Position numbers and translations under genes: made by a program. 23,328 bases of DNA from Basidiobolus meristosporus CBS 931.73 (lineage: Eukaryota > Basidiobolomycota > Basidiobolomycetes > Basidiobolales > Basidiobolaceae). The stretch spans positions 1-23,328 of the forward strand of contig MCFE01000967.1 of assembly GCA_002104905.1 (NCBI GenBank), written 5' to 3'. Numbering within the stretch: position 1 is the stretch's first letter; the number at the start of each line of letters is the position of its first letter. Below are positions 19,661 through 23,328 of this stretch, one piece after another. A model generated the notes under the pieces. The model did not search any database and was not told where the DNA came from. It worked only from the letters and a program-made list of their open reading frames with translations.

Positions 19661-19670
19661 GTATATATAA
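19661..19670 (+). promoter_or_regulatory. TATA box of the chitin deacetylase gene
   Basis: GTATATATAA lies about 75-83 bp upstream of the ATG at 19,744, in an otherwise GC-rich context (GCCGGTATATATAATTTCGC). Confidence 0.6.
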
Positions 19671-19743
19671 TTTCGCGCTGGCGCGCATGGACTTCACTCA
19701 TTACAGTTTTAGTTCATCCTTCTTGGTTCTTTTATCAGAAATC

Positions 19744-20735
19744 ATGCTCTTCACTAGCCGATGCCTTCTATTCATTAGCGTGCTTAGTGGGCTTGGCTTG
19801 GCCCAGGACTCCGGACCTAACATCATCACTGAATGTGTCAAACCCGGCTTGTTCGCGCTTACTTTTGACGATGGTATTGCCACTTAACCTATTCGCCACA
19901 CATGAAGCACTCGTTGAGTAACCTTGTGATGTTTGTAGGACCGGGGCTAGCTACTGGTGACTTACTGGCCATCCTAAAGAAGAAGAAGGTCAAAGCTACA
20001 TTTTTCTCGCTCGGTATACAGGCAAGAGACATCAGCATAGGAAAGTACCTGAAGCAAGCCCTGGACGACGGCCATCAGGTTGCTTCCCACACTGATCGCC
20101 ACCTTTCCTTGAATACCTTGACCGTAGAGGAGATGAAGGAGGAGATGAAAACCGCGGAGATCTCGATCAAACAAGCCACCGGGGTAGTCCCGGTTTACAT
20201 GCGGCCACCGTATGGCGATTGCAACCCAACTTGCCAGGAAGTCATGAAAACTCTGGGATATCAGATCGTCGCTTGGAATGTAGACTCCAACGATTGGCAA
20301 TACGTTGGCAATCCCGAACGTTACGATTCCCTGGTCAGCAATATTGTCGAGAAGGTCGGCCCCTCTAATCCTAAAGTGGATAGCTTCATCTCGTTACAGC
20401 ACGACATCCACGATTTCAGCATCGAACGCACCTCCAAAATCATCGACATTATCAAGGAGAAAGGCTACAAATTCACCACAGTCGCTGAGTGTCTAGGAAA
20501 CCAATGGCCTATGTATAGAAACGCATCAGCCAACCTCGCCAAAACATCCACCGTTGATCCTGCCACTAAGACCAGCTCAACCCTCGCGACGCCCACCAAC
20601 ACGGCAACCACTGTCGTCGCACAAACAGAAGTACTCAAAGCCACCCCGTCGAACAGCCTGAAAAGTGGCAGTAGCCAACTGAAGATGTGTTTGCACCTCT
20701 TCACCTTAACCTTCCTAGTCTTGATTTCCCTGTAG
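19744..20735 (+). CDS. Chitin deacetylase, carbohydrate esterase family 4, GPI-anchored type
   Basis: Exons are 19,744-19,873 and 19,939-20,735, giving 308 aa. The enzyme removes acetyl groups from chitin to make chitosan in the cell wall. There is a signal peptide at residues 1-20 (cleavage after GLA). All five CE4 motifs are present: TFDDG (40-44, catalytic base and metal Asp), HTDRH (94-98, metal His pair), RPPYGDC (132-138), DSNDW (159-163) and LQHD (196-199, catalytic His). The C-terminus is Ser/Thr-rich (about 235-290) and ends in a hydrophobic tail (CLHLFTLTFLVLISL), which fits a GPI-attachment signal. The 65-nt intron splits the Gly codon of TFDDG; without splicing translation stops at once. 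An in-frame upstream extension exists, but the ATG at 19,744 gives the signal peptide and suits the TATA position. Confidence 0.95.
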
Positions 20736-20808
20736 AGGAACCGGCGGCCGCCGCCAGGGGATTTCTACCTCGCAAACCATCCCCCTCGAGATACCAATTC
20801 AATGGATT

Positions 20809-20821
20809 CCCCCCCCCCCCC
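20809..20821 (+). repeat. Run of 13 C
   Basis: An uninterrupted poly-C tract lies 74 bp after the deacetylase stop codon, in its likely 3' UTR. It may be length-variable or a sequencing weak point. Confidence 0.9.
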
Positions 20822-20945
20822 GAGCATCTCACGTACCTTTGTTCGGGGCTTTATGCCCATCCCTCACTTTTCATTCAACACCATAAACCTAGGAGGCCGG
20901 AATTTTTCTGTTGGCGGTATGTTGGCCCCTCCCCTATGCCCCCAA

Positions 20946-20974
20946 AATAAACCCAGATGCCAGCTTGGCATCTG
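20946..20974 (+). terminator. Polyadenylation signal and hairpin after the deacetylase gene
   Basis: AATAAA at 20,946-20,951 is followed at once by a perfect 9-bp hairpin: CAGATGCCA (20,954-20,962), loop GCT, TGGCATCTG (20,966-20,974). The position suits 3' end formation of the deacetylase mRNA, convergent with Fes1. Function of the hairpin is inferred. Confidence 0.45.
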
Positions 20975-21034
20975 CTAGCGAATCGACTCGAACCATTCGA
21001 ACTAAAGAGAAATATCCGGCCTATCCGGAGGTTT

Positions 21035-21040
21035 TTTATT
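21035..21040 (-). terminator. Polyadenylation signal of the Fes1 gene
   Basis: On the minus strand AATAAA occurs about 63 bp after the Fes1 stop codon. The two convergent genes thus keep separate signals within a 367-bp spacer. Confidence 0.45.
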
Positions 21041-21102
21041 TCTAATTAATGACGGTACTATATATACATCAATAAATCATGGTTTCCTTCAGCCGGATCG
21101 CA

Positions 21103-22409
21103 TCAGTTGGTGACAGCGTCGACTACTTGTTTCCAATCCTCCTTGCTCAAGGCCTCGGGATGCTTCTTCTGAAGACTAAGAATGACCGGCTTGAGGGCAG
21201 CTTTCTGGTCAGCCGAAAGGCTATCAGCAGATGAGGACAAGGTGAGGATGAGGAAAAGTCCCTGGAAAATCAATAGGTGAGTATCGCTACGATAGCCGAT
21301 GTTCGCCCGCCTGGAGGTTCTTACCTTTTCTGCGATAATTTCGTTGTCTTGGTCTTTGTCCAGACGAGAGATCACATCCTCGATGAGGCCGGATTTCTGA
21401 AGGTGGGCAGGAGTAATATACTCTTGTTGGACCAAAGCGTTGAGCAAGAAGATAGTCTTGGAAATCAAGGAGACATCGTTATCCTTGTTGAGAATGTTCT
21501 TCAAGATCTTGAAGCCGCCCTCAGCGGTGAATGCTTGGAAGCCGGGTGGGAAATGCTTGATGAGGCCTGATGAGGTGGAATTCCCGCGTTAATATATGGA
21601 ACACTACGACGTGGAACTTCTTTTCTGGTTACCTGATACACAGTACAAGGCTTTTGAACGAGCGGCAACATCCTCATCATCACGAAGCACGCGGAGTATA
21701 GGTTGCAAGCCATTGTTGTCCATAAACTATGAGACAAGGTGGTGAGTGGTGGATTTCTGGGAGAAGAATCCTGAATCTACTTACTGCTTTCTGTGCCTTT
21801 GGGTTGTTTTGAATGGCGGTTCCGCACACCCAGGCAGCGTTCATACGAAGGGAGGGATGTGGGGAGTCCAAAACCTCGATGAGTGGCTTCCAAAGACGCA
21901 TATTTTCCAAATCTAGAAGAGAAGTTGCGTTTGAGAAAAGTGCAACGACATACGAGAATATAAATGATCACACATACTCATGGCATTGTCAATTCCTTCA
22001 ATCAGCTATGGTAGCAAAGGATAGGTTTAGAATATGTTGCTGAAAAAGAAGGCGGAACCTTGGAACCTACCATCTCCAAATCATCAAAGGCGATCTCTTT
22101 AGCCTCTAAAGGTGTGTTTTCATCCTTAATAGCGGTCATGCATTCTAGAACATTGGAATATAAGAGCGAGTTCTTCAAACACTTCTACAAAAATATGTAC
22201 CCTTCATTCTAGTGGCATCGTCTTTGCCCAGGATGGCATCGATGATTCCAGGATCCTTAGCAATTCAGGTTAGTCGACGAATCATGCTTGAGTAAAGTTC
22301 ACGTTCGGCCACTTACAAGTTTTTCCATCTGCACAGGCTTAGATTGGGAGGGAGCATCTTCGCTCTCGGTAGCCTGGTTGACGATAGCCCATTGTAAAAG
22401 TTTGTCCAT
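21103..22409 (-). CDS. FES1: Hsp70 nucleotide exchange factor Fes1 (HspBP1 family)
   Basis: Minus-strand exons are 22,409-22,317, 22,255-22,201, 22,144-22,071, 22,005-21,978, 21,912-21,785, 21,726-21,633, 21,566-21,325 and 21,261-21,103, giving 290 aa, the same length as yeast Fes1. It promotes ADP release from cytosolic Hsp70 and helps clear misfolded proteins. The N-terminus MDKLLQWAIVNQ is the family start. It is followed by DPGIIDAILGKDDATRMKEC, an armadillo array with AFDDLEMLIEGIDNAMNLE, LWKPLIEVLDSPHPSLRMNA, AAWVCGTAIQNNPKAQ (the classic family block) and LYCVSGLIKHFPPGFQAF. Intron 7 (63 nt) is in frame and lacks a stop, so its retention would insert 21 residues after position 238. With seven introns it is the most interrupted gene here. 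Confidence 0.95.
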
Positions 22410-22708
22410 CTTTATGAATATTCAGAGAATAAAATGAACTCTACACGACCACATCGTGAGCACCTTTTATCATTAAAAGCAGTCCATTGTCGCATCAGTT
22501 TTTTTTTTCGAATTTCCAGATTCCTCCCGAATCTCGTGGAATTTCCCCGCTTATACGATATGCATGTTGATTAAAATTCGGCCTAATTTAATTTCTAAAA
22601 GCATCCAGGAGTTACCGGAAACATCTACTGATGCCAGGACATTACCGCAAGCGCACAAGTTGCTCGATGCTTGTGGAAGTTGATGATTAACAAGTAGAGA
22701 TTCGGCCG
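22410..22708 (-). promoter_or_regulatory. Fes1 promoter region
   Basis: About 300 bp lie between the Fes1 start and the inverted repeat at 22,709. On the Fes1 strand there is a 10-bp poly-A tract (plus-strand T run, 22,499-22,508), a common nucleosome-excluding promoter element. GAA/TTC triplets at 22,510-22,550 hint at heat-shock elements but their spacing is not canonical. Confidence 0.4.
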
Positions 22709-22739
22709 GACCATTTGGTCCAATTTGGACCAAATGGTC
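22709..22739. repeat. Perfect 13-bp inverted repeat with 5-bp spacer
   Basis: GACCATTTGGTCC, spacer AATTT, GGACCAAATGGTC. Each arm is itself nearly palindromic. A TTAA follows three bases to the right of the second arm's end (22,743-22,746). It sits between the Fes1 promoter and the partial ORF at 22,888 and could be the terminal structure of a mobile element. Confidence 0.85.
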
Positions 22740-22887
22740 TAATTAAATACAATTGTTTTTTCTGGATGGGTGTCTTACTTTGTTTATTTCATATCATATT
22801 CTGATAAACAAGAATCTGAATATTTATTTTTTGGAGTTGTTTTGATAATTCGTCATATTCGTTTTATCTTTTCTTAAGACTTAAACC

Positions 22888-23328
22888 ATGCCTCCTGCCA
22901 GTAAACATCTTGATGTTAATGTGCGTGTATCAGTATCCAAGCGATTTATCAAACATAAGGAAGTCAAACGACTTTTATCTCTGCGTTTTGACTGGAATAC
23001 ACCTGGTTTGAGCTTCAAGGGAGTTACCACTGCACGCTCAACAGTCAACGGCAATTTGAAATATGATGTGATTTTGGATCTGGTACCGGGGATTACATTG
23101 ACTCTTTCACAAAACTGTTTAAAGTATATCAAGACTAACAGTAATGATACCTTGGGAAACATTGAACCTGCAACTGCTAATACTACCGAGAGTATTGTTA
23201 CTAAAGACCTATTGGAGGATGCAATCCAAGAAGAGGAGCAGGAGGAAGATGAAATTGACCTTACTGCAGCAGACACCTGGATAACTGGGGAAGTATATAT
23301 TGATTCCCGTACAAGTGGGCCAGCTGAT
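22888..23328 (+). CDS. N-terminal part of unknown protein, possibly transposon-encoded (runs off window)
   Basis: An uninterrupted frame of 147 codons runs from ATG 22,888 (context AAACCATGCC) to the end of the window. The first 80 residues are basic and beta-rich (VNVRVSVSKRFIKHKEVKRLL, FDWNTPGLSFKGV, LKYDVILDLVPGITLTL), like a small chromo-like or SH3-like barrel. Residues 90-125 are strongly acidic (EDAIQEEEQEEDEIDL), followed by WITGEVYIDSRTSGP. No host family comes to mind. A basic N-terminal module plus acidic linker occurs in fungal piggyBac-type transposases, but this is a guess without the catalytic part. CpG and codon integrity suggest a young or functional gene. Confidence 0.6.
   Translation, partial: MPPASKHLDVNVRVSVSKRFIKHKEVKRLLSLRFDWNTPGLSFKGVTTARSTVNGNLKYDVILDLVPGITLTLSQNCLKYIKTNSNDTLGNIEPATANTTESIVTKDLLEDAIQEEEQEEDEIDLTAADTWITGEVYIDSRTSGPAD

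Noticed and set aside
22510-22555. Heat-shock elements upstream of Fes1
   Set aside because: GAA and TTC triplets are present but mostly not at the 5-bp spacing that defines an HSE; only one GAA pair is 10 bp apart.
22881-23276. 131-codon minus-strand ORF opposite the right-edge ORF
   Set aside because: It is a Ser-rich shadow of the acidic and basic stretches of the plus-strand frame, which has a good start and stays open to the window end.

Overview
The window looks like fungal nuclear DNA. All six host genes have short spliceosomal introns (53-83 nt) with GT...AG ends and CTAAC/TACTAAC-type branch sites. The encoded proteins (a GPI-type chitin deacetylase, a secreted cysteine-rich protein, a fungal coiled-coil family protein, Fes1) also point to a fungus. 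Low intron numbers in most genes and the transposon load would suit an early-diverging filamentous lineage, but nothing here fixes the phylum, so that part is inference.

Layout. (1) Positions 1-7,700 are a transposon graveyard. It holds a degenerate Ty3/gypsy pol on the minus strand (1,036-3,543). Next to it is an internally deleted CACTA/tnp2-type DNA transposon (about 4,041-6,913) with two divergently oriented ORFs. The whole block is almost without CpG dinucleotides (about two dozen by eye), which suggests long-term cytosine methylation and deamination or a RIP-like process. (2) Positions 7,740-22,500 are a gene-bearing island with normal CpG. In order it carries an SLC25 mitochondrial carrier of the UCP/dicarboxylate branch (+), a 422-aa coiled-coil protein (+), a 647-aa ankyrin protein that resembles a MYPT-type protein phosphatase 1 targeting subunit (+), a 173-aa secreted cysteine-rich protein (-), a chitin deacetylase of family CE4 (+), and the Hsp70 nucleotide exchange factor Fes1 (-), convergent with the deacetylase. 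(3) From about 22,709 to the right edge there is a perfect 13-bp inverted repeat and then an open, CpG-normal reading frame that runs off the window. It may be the left part of a young mobile element inserted about 300 bp upstream of Fes1.

Gene models were spliced by hand. For every host gene the exon lengths sum to a multiple of three. The genes do not form a pathway; the carrier, phosphatase regulator, wall enzyme and chaperone cofactor are ordinary housekeeping or cell-wall functions. The most notable items are the CpG-depleted block with its sharp border, the deleted two-ORF CACTA element, the MYPT-like ankyrin protein, and the possible young element at the right edge.
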